Positions 53,284 to 62,458 of a stretch of 64,000 nucleotides of DNA are shown here, in pieces. Each line of letters starts with the position of its first letter. Position 1 is the stretch's first letter. The DNA comes from CAZMYM01 sp964620325. Lineage in GTDB: Bacteria; Bipolaricaulota; Bipolaricaulia; UBA7950; UBA9294. The translations under genes were made by a program, and so were the position numbers. Below the pieces are notes generated by a model. It made no database searches, was not told where the DNA came from, and saw only the letters and a program-made list of their open reading frames with translations. The DNA is taken from NCBI GenBank assembly GCA_964620325.1, contig CAZUIM010000006.1, positions 1 to 64,000 on the forward strand, in the 5' to 3' direction.

Positions 53284-53832
53284 ATGGAATACCGTCGCGC
53301 TCTTCCGTTCGACTTCGCGGCCCTCGGCTTTCTGAGGGAGCGACCGATGCACGGATACGAGCTTCGTCGGCGGTTTCGAAACGGTCTACGTCCCTTCTGG
53401 CACATCGCGTCGAGTCAGATCTACAACGTGCTCCATCGTCTCGAAGAGGAAGGGTGGATCACCTCTCGGGCGGAGGCCTCCGACGGGGGTCCGCCGCGGA
53501 CGGTCTACGAGATCACGTCGAGCGGCGTCGATACGTTCGAAGCGTGGGTCGGCTCTCCCGTCGCCCACCTGCGCGATCTCCGTGTCGAGCTGTTCGCGAA
53601 GCTGTACTTCCTGCGTCGGCGATCGTCGAACGAGGTCCGGACGTTCCTGACGGCGCAGATCGACCTGCTCGACGGGCTGGAATCGAACCTTGCGCGCCGG
53701 CGGCGCCTCGAGAGCGACGACGTCGGACTCGGCGAGATCGGCGTCTCGTTTCGTCGGCACCAGCTCCGCAGCACGGTGACGTGGCTCAAGGAGAGCGTCA
53801 AGGACCTCGCAAGAGCGAAGGAGAACCCATGA
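53284..53832 (+). CDS. PadR-family transcriptional regulator
   Basis: 182-residue regulator: N-terminal winged helix (LGFLRERPMHGYELRRRF, SQIYNVLHRLEEEGWI, RTVYEITSSG) and a C-terminal helical dimerisation domain of the Vir family type. It overlaps the substrate-binding protein gene by 4 nt (ATGA), implying local control of the importer. Confidence 0.9.
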   Translation: MEYRRALPFDFAALGFLRERPMHGYELRRRFRNGLRPFWHIASSQIYNVLHRLEEEGWITSRAEASDGGPPRTVYEITSSGVDTFEAWVGSPVAHLRDLRVELFAKLYFLRRRSSNEVRTFLTAQIDLLDGLESNLARRRRLESDDVGLGEIGVSFRRHQLRSTVTWLKESVKDLARAKENP

Positions 53833-54854
53833 ATCGTCGTTTCTCGATTGTCGTTTGTCTGGTCGCACTCGTCGTCTTGACGGCCGCCCTCACCGCGTCC
53901 GCCGAATCCGCTGAGATCGTCGATCAGACGGGGCGGACGGTCCTCATCGAAGGGCCGATCGATCGGATCGCCAGTGTGTACGGCGCCGGGACCTTCTACG
54001 TGTACACCCTCGGTGCACAGGATCGCCTCGTCGCCGGTTGGTATCTCGGGGTGAAAGGACTCGCTCAGGCGTCCGAAGCGATGTTCCGCCTCGAGCCCCG
54101 ACTCGCCGATCTCCTCCTCTTCGGTGATCCGAACGTTGAAGAGCTCGTCTCCCGCGGCGTCCAGCTCGTGCTGGTCGACGGGTCGCGGCACGGAGCGTTC
54201 GCCGAGCAGATGACCGATCTCGGGGTGCCCGTCATTCAGTACCTCGTCGAGACGCCGGATGCACTGAAGGAAGCCGTCCGCCTGACCGGAGCGGCGCTTG
54301 GTTCGGACGTGACGGCGCGTGCGGAGAGCTTCGTCGCAGACTACGAACGAGTTTCTGCGTCGGTTCACGAGAGCCTGACTGGAATCGCGACCGAGGAGCG
54401 CGCGCGGGTTCTCTTCCTCGGGACCGACCCTCAGAAGGTGGCGAGTGGCGACATGTACCAGACGCGCCTGATCGAAGCGGCCGGCGGCGTCTCGGTCACA
54501 GCCGAGCTGTTCGGCTATTGGAACGAGGTCGGCCTCGAACAGATCCTTCTGTGGAATCCGGACGTGATCTTCATCCCACCGTACGGCGCGCTGCAGCCGG
54601 TCGATCTCCTGGAGAATGCCGATTGGGGGGCGATCGCCGCGGTACGTGAAGGACGCGTGTATCGCATGCCGCGGCTGATCGCTCCGATGGATACGCCGGT
54701 CCCCGAGTCCCTCCTCGGCATCGTCTGGATGGCCGACATCCTCTACCCCGACTCCGTCACGCTCGATCTCGTCGACGAGGTGGTCCACTTCTACTCGACG
54801 TACTACGGCTACGATCTCACCGATGACGAACTCGCGCTTCTGACCGCTCGATGA
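53829..54854 (+). CDS. ABC importer substrate-binding protein (BtuF/FhuD type)
   Basis: 341-residue periplasmic binding protein with Sec signal peptide (about 1-25, FSIVVCLVALVVLTAALTASA; mature EIVDQTGRTVLI). Two-lobed class III fold joined by a long helix: RIASVYGAGTFYVYTLGAQDRLVAGW, then ERARVLFLGTDPQKVASGDMY and WNPDVIFIPPYGAL. Ligand is a siderophore, heme, cobalamin or chelate; the sequence does not decide. Starts inside the padR stop and overlaps the permease gene by 4 nt. Confidence 0.88.
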   Translation: MNRRFSIVVCLVALVVLTAALTASAESAEIVDQTGRTVLIEGPIDRIASVYGAGTFYVYTLGAQDRLVAGWYLGVKGLAQASEAMFRLEPRLADLLLFGDPNVEELVSRGVQLVLVDGSRHGAFAEQMTDLGVPVIQYLVETPDALKEAVRLTGAALGSDVTARAESFVADYERVSASVHESLTGIATEERARVLFLGTDPQKVASGDMYQTRLIEAAGGVSVTAELFGYWNEVGLEQILLWNPDVIFIPPYGALQPVDLLENADWGAIAAVREGRVYRMPRLIAPMDTPVPESLLGIVWMADILYPDSVTLDLVDEVVHFYSTYYGYDLTDDELALLTAR

Positions 54855-55852
54855 CGCAATCGCGGGGGCGAACGGCCTGGCTTCTGGCGTTTCTCGCCCC
54901 CGCCCTCGCTCTCGTTGCCCTCTTGATCGGAAGGTACGGGATTCGCGTCGAGGAGGTAGTCGGCGCGTTGTTCGGCTCGGAGGCGGTCTCCGACGTCGTT
55001 CGCGCCTTGGTCTTGCGCGTCCGATTGCCCCGCGTGATCGCCGCCGCGTGCATCGGAGCGAACCTCGCCGTCAGCGGAGCGGCCTTCCAGGGTCTCTTCC
55101 GTAACCCGCTCGTCGACTCCCGCATCCTCGGGGTCAGTTCGGGTGCGGCGTTCGGCGCTGCGCTCGCGCTCCTCGTCTCGGCCGGGACGCTCGGGTTGCA
55201 GGCTTCGGCGTTCGCCTTCGCCCTGCTCGCCGTCGGCTTGGTCTGCTTGATCGGCCTTCGCTTCGGCTCCGGCGCGCTCGTTCTGGTGATCGGGGGGATC
55301 CTCGTTGGCGCGCTGTTCAACGCCCTCCTCGGACTCCTCAAGTACGTCGCCGATCCGCTGTCGAGTCTTCCGGCGATCACCTACTGGCTGTTGGGAGGGT
55401 TGAGCGACGCGCGCTGGTCGACGATCGGACCGCTGATCGCCTGCACCGGCGTCGGCCTCACGTTCTTCATCGCCGTTCGCTGGCGGTTGAACGTGCTGAC
55501 GCTGAACGAGCGCGAGGCGGCGGCTCTCGGTGTCCCCGTGCACGGGCTTCGAACGGCCGTGATCCTCGTCGGGACCCTGCTCATTGCGTCGTCCGTCGCC
55601 GTCGGCGGGATCATCGGATGGGTCGGCCTCGTCGTCCCCCACGTCGCCCGCGCCTGGGTAGGACCGGACCACAGCCGGCTCCTGCCGACGTCGGCTGCAC
55701 TCGGTGCGGCGACGTTGATCGTCCTCGATACGATCGCGCGTACGGCCCTTCCGAGTGAGATTCCTCTCGGCATCTTGACCGGCCTGATCGGCGTCCCGGC
55801 CTTCTTCCTCCTCTTTCTTCGATTCTTGCGCACCCGGGGGGAGACACGATGA
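54851..55852 (+). CDS. ABC importer permease (FecCD/BtuC type)
   Basis: 333-residue permease with about ten membrane helices. Family marks: RLPRVIAAACIGANLAVSGAAFQGLFRNPL (key residues RLPR at its start and the later G-x-x-Q-x-x-x-x-N-P-L), LGVSSGAAFGA, and the cytoplasmic coupling region FIGWVGLVVPH-like GIIGWVGLVVPHVAR. ATGA overlaps at both ends. Confidence 0.92.
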   Translation: MTQSRGRTAWLLAFLAPALALVALLIGRYGIRVEEVVGALFGSEAVSDVVRALVLRVRLPRVIAAACIGANLAVSGAAFQGLFRNPLVDSRILGVSSGAAFGAALALLVSAGTLGLQASAFAFALLAVGLVCLIGLRFGSGALVLVIGGILVGALFNALLGLLKYVADPLSSLPAITYWLLGGLSDARWSTIGPLIACTGVGLTFFIAVRWRLNVLTLNEREAAALGVPVHGLRTAVILVGTLLIASSVAVGGIIGWVGLVVPHVARAWVGPDHSRLLPTSAALGAATLIVLDTIARTALPSEIPLGILTGLIGVPAFFLLFLRFLRTRGETR

Positions 55853-56646
55853 GCGAGGCGCGGCTGTCGACCGACCGGCTCACCTTCGCCTATCGCCCGG
55901 GGCGCGACGTTCTTTCCGAGGTGACGCTCTCGTTGCGCCCCGGGGAGGTGCTGTTCGTTCTCGGAGCGAACGGGAGCGGCAAGACGACGCTCCTCGAGTG
56001 CCTGGCGGGGCTCCGGCCTCCGCGCAGAGGACGGGTTCTTCTGGGCGGTGAGCCGGCCGATGCGCTCTCTCCCGGAGCGCGCGCCCGACGGGTCGGCCTC
56101 GTTCCCCAAATCCACGAGCCAATCTTCGATTACACGGTCGGCGATGTTGTGCTGATGGGGCGGGCACCGCACCTCGGCCTGTTCGCTCGACCGGGTCGAC
56201 GGGATCGTCAGGCGGTCGATCGCGCCCTCGCTGCGGTCGGCCTTTCCGGTCTGCGCGATCGCGTCTACACCGAGATCAGCGGGGGGGAGCGGCAGCTTGC
56301 CCTGATCGCGCGCGGTCTGGCACAGGGCGCCGCCTGTCTGTTGATGGACGAGCCGGCCGCTCACCTCGATCCGCACCACCAGTTCGGCGTCTTCGCGGCC
56401 GTCGCGGGGCTCGCCGACGATGGGTTCGCGTTCGTCGTTACGTCGCATCAGCCGAACCACGCCCTTCTCTACGCCGATCGCGTCGCGTTCCTCGTCGACG
56501 GCCGGATCGAGGTCCAAGGGACGCCCGAGGAGGCCGTCACCGAAGAGACGCTCGCGTCGGCGTACGGGATCGATTTCGAGCTCGTCCGAGGAGCGAACGG
56601 CTCTCGCGCGATTCTTCCGAGAGGACCGCGAACGGCGAAGGGTTAG
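55849..56646 (+). CDS. ABC importer ATPase (FepC/BtuD type)
   Basis: 265-residue ATPase. Walker A GANGSGKTT, Q-loop VPQIHEP, signature ISGGERQ, Walker B CLLMDEPAAHLD and switch His in VVTSHQPNHAL are intact. It completes the PadR-binding protein-permease-ATPase operon. The last two bases before its end are shared with the stop codon of the convergent MATE gene (TTAG at 56643-56646). Confidence 0.92.
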   Translation: MSEARLSTDRLTFAYRPGRDVLSEVTLSLRPGEVLFVLGANGSGKTTLLECLAGLRPPRRGRVLLGGEPADALSPGARARRVGLVPQIHEPIFDYTVGDVVLMGRAPHLGLFARPGRRDRQAVDRALAAVGLSGLRDRVYTEISGGERQLALIARGLAQGAACLLMDEPAAHLDPHHQFGVFAAVAGLADDGFAFVVTSHQPNHALLYADRVAFLVDGRIEVQGTPEEAVTEETLASAYGIDFELVRGANGSRAILPRGPRTAKG

Positions 56647-58064
56647 GTCTCTGACGTCAGTTCGGACGGGTTCTCGGAGTGGATTCGAGCCCGCTGCCAG
56701 CGGCGGCTCAGAAGGAACGGAATCGAGATCGCTCCGCAGGCGGCGTTCGATACGGCCATCGCGATCCAGATCCCGTCCGCCTGCATCGCGAGCAGAAACG
56801 CGAAGAGCCACCCGAAAACGATTCGGATCGCCAGCCGAAGAACACCGAGCACCGTCATGGGGACGTTCCAGCCGGCTCCTCCGTAGACCGCATCGGCGGC
56901 GAAGTAGATCCCCAGAAGCGGCAGGCTCGCGGCGAAGAGCTGAATGAAGCGAGCTCCTTCGGCGACCGCCTCGGGATCGTAGGGGATGAAGATTCTCAGG
57001 AGCGGCGCCCGCAGAGAGTAGATGAAGATCGTTTCGACGACCAGGATCAGGAAGAGCGCTCCGACGCCCTTCTGCATCAGCTCCCGCGCACGGTCCTTCA
57101 GCCCGGCGCCGAGTGCCTGGCCAATCATCGTCGTCAGACCGACGGAGACGCCTTCGGTCGCGATGAACAGGAGGCCGAAGATCCTGTCGGCCGCACCGTA
57201 GCCGGCGAGGGCGAACGTCCCGTTATCCAGGCGCTCGATCAATCCCATCAACACCATGAATCCGAGGGCCATCAGCGAGGCGCCGGCGCCGGCGGGGAAT
57301 CCGATTCGGAGCGCTCTCCACATCCAGCGCCACCGAAGTCTGAGCGCCTTTGCTTCGAGTCTGAGATCCCCGATTCCTCTCCGGAAGAGGACGAGGAAGA
57401 CGACCGATGCCGCCCCCTGCGAGGCGACGGTCGCGATCGCCGCGCCGAAGATACCCATCTGCGGAACGGGACCCAATCCGAGGATCAGTAGAGGATCCAG
57501 CACGATGTTCAGAAGGGTTCCCCCGCCGTTGACGAGGAGGGGCGTCACGGTGTCTCCGGTCGCCGAGAGCGCCGAAAGGAAGAGCCCCGGGAGCATCATC
57601 GTCGGCAGTCCGAGAAAGATGACCCTCAAGTAGGTGGAGGCTTGTGTCGCGACGTCGGGGGATGTGATCAACAGCGAGACGAGCGGCGGGGTGAAGAAGT
57701 ATCCGCCGACGCCGAGCACAAGTCCTGAGACGGACACGACGGTGAACAGCTGGTTCATGGCCTGATTCGCTTGCCGCGGTTGGCCGGCACCGACGTGTTG
57801 CGCGACGAGGGCCGTAACGGCTGCACTGCCGAAACTGAGGGCGAATGCGATGATCGCCCACATCACCGGCCACGAAATCTGAATGGCGGCGATCGTCGTC
57901 GCACCGGTTTCGGGGAGGCGGCCGAGCCACGCGGCGTCGGTCAGGTTGTAGATGGCAAGAATGACCGACGAGAGGATCGCCGGAAACCCGATCTTCGCCA
58001 TCGTGCGAAGTGCCGGCCCCGAGAGGATCTCCTCTCGGGATGGTGTCTTGAGCGTCTTGCGCAT
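56643..58064 (-). CDS. MATE-family efflux pump (copy 1)
   Basis: 473-residue transporter with twelve membrane helices in two six-helix halves. NorM/DinF-type features: GFPAILSSVILAIYNLTDAAWLGRL (helix 1), GSAAVTALVAQHVGAGQ and the second-half GVSVGLTTMIGQALGAG. Exports cationic drugs or metabolites using Na+ or H+. Same length as, and plainly homologous to, the next upstream MATE gene, so a tandem duplication. 182 nt separate the two. Confidence 0.93.
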   Translation of the reverse strand: MRKTLKTPSREEILSGPALRTMAKIGFPAILSSVILAIYNLTDAAWLGRLPETGATTIAAIQISWPVMWAIIAFALSFGSAAVTALVAQHVGAGQPRQANQAMNQLFTVVSVSGLVLGVGGYFFTPPLVSLLITSPDVATQASTYLRVIFLGLPTMMLPGLFLSALSATGDTVTPLLVNGGGTLLNIVLDPLLILGLGPVPQMGIFGAAIATVASQGAASVVFLVLFRRGIGDLRLEAKALRLRWRWMWRALRIGFPAGAGASLMALGFMVLMGLIERLDNGTFALAGYGAADRIFGLLFIATEGVSVGLTTMIGQALGAGLKDRARELMQKGVGALFLILVVETIFIYSLRAPLLRIFIPYDPEAVAEGARFIQLFAASLPLLGIYFAADAVYGGAGWNVPMTVLGVLRLAIRIVFGWLFAFLLAMQADGIWIAMAVSNAACGAISIPFLLSRRWQRARIHSENPSELTSET

Positions 58065-58246
58065 CGTCCCCCGACGAGAGCCCGCTGCCCACGCCTTCCG
58101 CTGCGCGCACGCACCGCACGTTCGGGCTCCTCAACGAGCGATGCAGCGCGCCGCGAAATACTTCGATTCGAATACATACTCATCATACTCGTTCATTGAT
58201 CGGACGACCAGGCGGCGCAATCGCGAGGACTGCGAACGGCGGCGGA

Positions 58247-59668
58247 CTAGGTCTCTGCCGTCAGTTCGGACGGGTTCTCGGAGTGGATCCGAGCCCGGAG
58301 CCAGCGGCGGCTCAGAAGGAACGGAATCGAGATCAGACCGCAGATCACGTTCGATCCGGACATCCCGATCCAGATTCCGTCGGACTCCATCCCCATCAGG
58401 AAGGCAAGAACCCACCCGAGCGCCAGTCGGATCACCAATCGGAAGACGCCGAGAACCGTCATCGGAACGTTCCAGCCGGACCCGCGGTAGACGGCCTCGG
58501 CGGCGAAAAAGACGCCGAGGAGCGGCATCCCGACGGCGAACAACTCGATGAATCGGGTCCCTTCGCGCATCGCCTCCGGCTCGAACGGCAGGAAGAATCG
58601 CATCAGCGGTGTCCGAAGCGCGTAGACGAAGATCGTCTCGACGATCAGGATCACGAACAACGCGCCAACGCCCTTTCTCATCAGGTCGCGCGCACGGTCC
58701 GGCAGCCCGGCGCCCAAGGCCTGGCCGATCATCGTTGTCAGGCCGACGCTGAGGCCGTTCGTCGCGATGAACAGGAGGCCGAACAGCCGGTCGGCGGCTC
58801 CGTACCCGGCGAGGGCGAACTTCGCGTTGTCCAAACGGCCGATGAGCAGCATGAGGACCATGAAGCCCAGAGCGATCAGCATCGAACCGAATCCGGCCGG
58901 GAACCCGATCCGGAGAGCTCTCGCGATCCAACTCGCCCGCAGCTTGAGTGCCCGGCGATCGAGTTTGAGACCCCCGATCCCTCGCCGAAAGACGGCGAGG
59001 AAGACGATGGTTGCGAGGCCTTGCGACGCGACGGTCGCGATCGCCGCGCCGAGGATTCCCATTTGCGGGAACGGACCCAGTCCGAGGATCAGGACCGCGT
59101 CGAGGGCAGCGTTGAGGAGAGTCCCGCCGCCGTTGATCAGAAGCGGTGTCACGGTGTCCCCGGTCGCGGACAGCGTGTGATAGAAGAGGCCCGGGAGCAT
59201 CATCGTCGGCAACCCGAGGAAGATGACGTTCAGGTACGTCGACGCCTCCGCGGCGACGGCGACGTCGGTCACCACGAAGGAGACGATCCACGGGGTGATG
59301 GCGAATCCGACCGCCCCGAGGACGAACCCGGAGATGACCGAGACCGTGAACAGCTGGTTCATCGCGTAGTTCGCTTCACGGTGTTGTCCGGCGCCGATGT
59401 GTTGCGCCACGAGAGCCGTCACCGCGGCGCCGCCGAACCCGGTGACGAACGAGAGGATCGCCCAAACGAACGGCCAGGAGACCTGGATCCCCGCAATCGC
59501 GGCGGCGCCGGTTTCGGGAAGACGTCCGAGCCACGCGGCGTCGGCCAAGTTGTACAGCGTGCCCACGATCGAGGAAAGCACAGCTGGGAACCCGATCTTC
59601 GCCATTGTGCGAAGGGCGGGACCGGACAGAATCTCCTCTCGCTCGGGGATACGGAATGCTCTTCTCAT
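58247..59668 (-). CDS. MATE-family efflux pump (copy 2)
   Basis: 473-residue paralogue of the downstream pump: the shared REEILSGPALRTMAKIGFPA opening and the C-terminal LLSRRW-x-RARIHSENPSELT are nearly identical, with more change in the periplasmic loops. ATG at 59668 is chosen because it gives the same length and start as copy 1; no clear Shine-Dalgarno is seen. Preceded by a promoter with a palindromic operator-like site. Confidence 0.92.
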   Translation of the reverse strand: MRRAFRIPEREEILSGPALRTMAKIGFPAVLSSIVGTLYNLADAAWLGRLPETGAAAIAGIQVSWPFVWAILSFVTGFGGAAVTALVAQHIGAGQHREANYAMNQLFTVSVISGFVLGAVGFAITPWIVSFVVTDVAVAAEASTYLNVIFLGLPTMMLPGLFYHTLSATGDTVTPLLINGGGTLLNAALDAVLILGLGPFPQMGILGAAIATVASQGLATIVFLAVFRRGIGGLKLDRRALKLRASWIARALRIGFPAGFGSMLIALGFMVLMLLIGRLDNAKFALAGYGAADRLFGLLFIATNGLSVGLTTMIGQALGAGLPDRARDLMRKGVGALFVILIVETIFVYALRTPLMRFFLPFEPEAMREGTRFIELFAVGMPLLGVFFAAEAVYRGSGWNVPMTVLGVFRLVIRLALGWVLAFLMGMESDGIWIGMSGSNVICGLISIPFLLSRRWLRARIHSENPSELTAET

Positions 59669-59727
59669 CGCGATGAATCGGGGAACGGGGGCCGTGGCGC
59701 CTTCGCACCGACGCAGGAAGTCGGGGA

Positions 59728-59755
59728 ATTGTAACAAAGTTACGCCATCCGTCCA
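59728..59755 (-). promoter_or_regulatory. promoter and palindrome upstream of the MATE pair
   Basis: Minus strand TGGACG (59755-59750), 16-bp spacer, TACAAT (59733-59728). The perfect palindrome GTAAC-aaa-GTTAC (59731-59743) overlaps the -10 and spacer, a classical repressor position. Leader of about 53 nt to the ATG. Confidence 0.6.
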
Positions 59756-59956
59756 GGCCGGCTCACGGGGACGGACTTCGCCGTCTCTATCGGTGGTCAG
59801 TCGTCCTCGGAAGAGGAGACGTGTTGCCCGATCTGACGAGCGTTTCTGGATCGTCCTTCGGGCGGATTGGGCTCAGACTCGAACAGAGGGACACGTCTCG
59901 ACGAGTTCGGCGAACGGGAGCCGTGCGGGCGGTCTCTGGGCGAGGGGGGATGGAGA

Positions 59957-60991
59957 GTGATCAAGGGGTGCATCGCGTGTGTCCTGCTTCTCGGGATCGC
60001 CGGCTTCATGGTCTGGACGGTCGCTGGAGGAGCCGGAAGTCTGTACGAAACGGTCGGTGAGATTCGACTGTCGGGAATGGGTGGCTCGGTCGATGGCCAG
60101 AGCGATCACCGCGCCGTGGCGACGAGAGCGGGCTTCATCTACGTGGTTCTCGGCGGCGACAGGCTGTCCGTCTTCGACGGTCGCGAGCTCGGCGGCGAGG
60201 CGTACCCTGTGACGATCGACGAGCCGATCCGGCAGTTTTCGCTCAACCCGGGCAAGTACGTCGGCCTGGTCGCGACCGAAGATCGTCTCTACTGCTACGG
60301 GTGGGGCGGTGGCGAGGTCTTCGACATCTCCGATCCATCGAACCCCGTTCTCACCGGGGCATTCGGAGATCCTGGAACGCACGTGTTTGACATGGTGCAT
60401 CACGACGGGTACTTGGCGGCCGCCTGCTACGATCGTCTCATCGTCTACACCTTGGACGTCAACCCGGACTATCCGATGGTGACCGCCGATCTCCCGATGG
60501 AAGCCGACACCTACGCGTACGCCGTCTGCGTCGCCGACGGACGTCTGTGTGCGACGGGGTTCCGAAGGCGGCGCACCGGGACCAACGAGTACTGGCTCGG
60601 GACGTGGGACTTCTCGGTTCCCGAGCGGGTGACCCTGTTGCAGATCGTCGACACGACGGAGCGTGGGTACCGGATGGTCGCCCTCGACGGCATGGTCTTG
60701 GCAATCAGCGAAAGCCAAGCGACGCTCTGGCGGGTCGACGGAGAGGCTCCGGTGTACGTGGAGACCGTCGACGTTTCCGGAAAGGCGATTGCACAGGATG
60801 GTGAGATCGTCATTCTCGACCGCGTGGCGCTTACGGTCGCCGGTGAAGATGTGGAGATCTTGGGAGACGTCGACTGCCCCGAGGATCGATGCCACGTCGG
60901 CCTTCCCCGCATCGGAGCGGCGGACGCCCATCTCGTCCTCCTCCCGAGGACCAAGTCGGTGGCGATTCTGCGACCTGTTGGGGAGGGGTAG
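59957..60991 (+). CDS. exported LVIVD/propeller-like protein
   Basis: 344-residue protein with an N-terminal signal or anchor helix (about 3-23, CIACVLLLGIAGFMVWTVAGG). The rest is repeated beta strands of propeller type, including one clear LVIVD-like repeat (GEVFDISDPSNPVL). Four scattered cysteines. GTG at 59957 follows GGGGGATGGAG. Distantly similar in style to the protein at 34830. Function unknown. Confidence 0.7.
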   Translation: MIKGCIACVLLLGIAGFMVWTVAGGAGSLYETVGEIRLSGMGGSVDGQSDHRAVATRAGFIYVVLGGDRLSVFDGRELGGEAYPVTIDEPIRQFSLNPGKYVGLVATEDRLYCYGWGGGEVFDISDPSNPVLTGAFGDPGTHVFDMVHHDGYLAAACYDRLIVYTLDVNPDYPMVTADLPMEADTYAYAVCVADGRLCATGFRRRRTGTNEYWLGTWDFSVPERVTLLQIVDTTERGYRMVALDGMVLAISESQATLWRVDGEAPVYVETVDVSGKAIAQDGEIVILDRVALTVAGEDVEILGDVDCPEDRCHVGLPRIGAADAHLVLLPRTKSVAILRPVGEG

Positions 60992-61244
60992 TCGCGTCCG
61001 GAGGTCCGGCCTATCTTCGAGGTGGCCCCGGTCCGTGCCGTGCTCCGCGCAGATCGTCTGGCGTGCGGCCGTCCGCGCCGATGACGAACAGCGTTGCCGC
61101 GGCGTCGCCCGGGAGTGCGCAGGTGTATGCACAGGGCTGTACGCGCTCGACCCACCGGCGAGATGAGAGCCGTCGCCGAAACGAGTGCGGCGCACGTCGA
61201 GGACGTACACCGCACAAGCTGCGTGAGTGCTTGCGGTTTGTCGT

Positions 61245-61460
61245 CTAGAAGAAGAAGACCATGACGTCGAGCGCCTGGGGGCCTTTCTGGCCTTCCCCGA
61301 CGGTAAACTCGACCTTTTGACCGTCGTTGAGGGTTTTGTAGCCGTCACCGCGAATGGAGCTGAAGTGCACGAAGACGTCCTCTCCACCTTCACGCTCGAT
61401 GAAGCCGAAACCCTTGGAATCGTTGAACCACTTGACCGTTCCGGTCTCGCGCTCCGGCAT
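61245..61460 (-). CDS. csp: cold shock protein
   Basis: 71-residue OB-fold nucleic-acid chaperone. RNP1 is KGFGFIE and RNP2 is DVFVHFS; TGTVKWFND starts the fold. The C-terminus FFF is unusual. ATG at 61460 has GGGAGG seven bases before it. A promoter about 104 nt upstream of the start codon gives a long leader, as in other csp mRNAs. Confidence 0.95.
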   Translation of the reverse strand: MPERETGTVKWFNDSKGFGFIEREGGEDVFVHFSSIRGDGYKTLNDGQKVEFTVGEGQKGPQALDVMVFFF

Positions 61461-61570
61461 GTGTTCTAACCTCCCTCATGTTGGAAGCCTAAGTGAGCAG
61501 GACGTGCTTTCGGTCGTCGGACCGGAGAGAACTCCAAGAAAGCGACTGCATGCTGCCAACAACGTCGGAG

Positions 61571-61600
61571 AGTATACCGATCGGTCCTGTACAAGCGCAA
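61571..61600 (-). promoter_or_regulatory. promoter of the cold shock gene
   Basis: Minus strand TTGCGC (61600-61595), 18-bp spacer, TATACT (61576-61571). Transcription start near 61564, giving an untranslated leader of about 104 nt that could carry a thermosensitive fold. Confidence 0.55.
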
Positions 61601-61678
61601 TCCAGGCTTCGGGCGACGAACGTCGCCGGATTCGGAGGACAAGCGAGTCGACGGTCGGGGGCGTGGCGCGATCGCCAG

Positions 61679-62353
61679 TCAGCCCCGTCGGGCGGAAACT
61701 TCGGCGGCGCGGATGTACTCTCGGAGCGATCGCGCGACCAGCGAGGGAACGCGCAGATCGGCCTCGTCGAAGGACAGGCAGCGGGTCACGTCGTTCGGCA
61801 CGGCGACGCAGAAGATCCCGGCCGACTTGGCGGCGGCGACACCGTGCAGCGAATCCTCGAACGCGATCGCCTCGTCCGGTCGAACCCGGAGTGCCCTGAG
61901 CGCTCTGCGGTAGAGGTCGGGCGCCGGTTTCGTCCGCGCGACGTCCTCAGCACAGACGATGGCGTCGAACTTCTCCTCAAGGCCGTGCTGTCGGAGAAGC
62001 CGGAGAACCCAGGCCCGGTCGGAGCTCGACGCGATTCCGATTCGAAGGTCATCATCGATCGCCGCGTCGATCAGCGCTCGGACGCCCGACATCGGACGCT
62101 CGGCCGCGAGGAGTTCCAGCTCTCGTTCCAGTCTCTTCTCTCGCAGTGCCGCGCGATCGACCGGTTCGCCAAGGTGGGCATCGAGCAGCTCGTACGCTCT
62201 CGGTGGATCGGCCGACGACCCGAGGATCCCCGCCCACGCCTCCTCCTCGATGGTCAGCCCGGCCTCGGCGTGGATCTCCATCCAGGAGGCTCGCATCGGG
62301 CTCTCCGTGTCGAGGATCAGCCCGTCGAAGTCGAAGATCAGCGCTCGAATCAT
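61679..62353 (-). CDS. HAD-superfamily hydrolase (subfamily IA)
   Basis: 224-residue phosphatase/phosphoglucomutase-like enzyme. Motif I DFDGLILDTE (nucleophile Asp8, acid Asp10), motif II IASSS, motif III lysine in RTKPAPDLY, motif IV FEDSLHGVAAAKSAG. Cap domain is helical (type C1). Substrate cannot be inferred. Confidence 0.9.
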   Translation of the reverse strand: MIRALIFDFDGLILDTESPMRASWMEIHAEAGLTIEEEAWAGILGSSADPPRAYELLDAHLGEPVDRAALREKRLERELELLAAERPMSGVRALIDAAIDDDLRIGIASSSDRAWVLRLLRQHGLEEKFDAIVCAEDVARTKPAPDLYRRALRALRVRPDEAIAFEDSLHGVAAAKSAGIFCVAVPNDVTRCLSFDEADLRVPSLVARSLREYIRAAEVSARRG

Positions 62354-62458
62354 CCCTATGCCCCTTTCCGCGCGACTGAGAGCAGCAAGGGTAGCGACAT
62401 CCGCTCGGAAGCGAAAGCCGAGCGACTCGGGTCGGCTCCCGTCACGGGCGGGCGCGCT

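Noticed and set aside
52233..53828. Upstream extension of the substrate-binding protein frame
   Set aside because: It would run antisense through rimO and over padR; the ATG at 53829, overlapping the padR stop and followed by a signal peptide, is the real start.
61011..61217. 68-codon minus-strand frame between the propeller-like gene and csp
   Set aside because: A short middle stretch looks protein-like, but there is no start signal or family match; it may be a remnant, which I cannot support.
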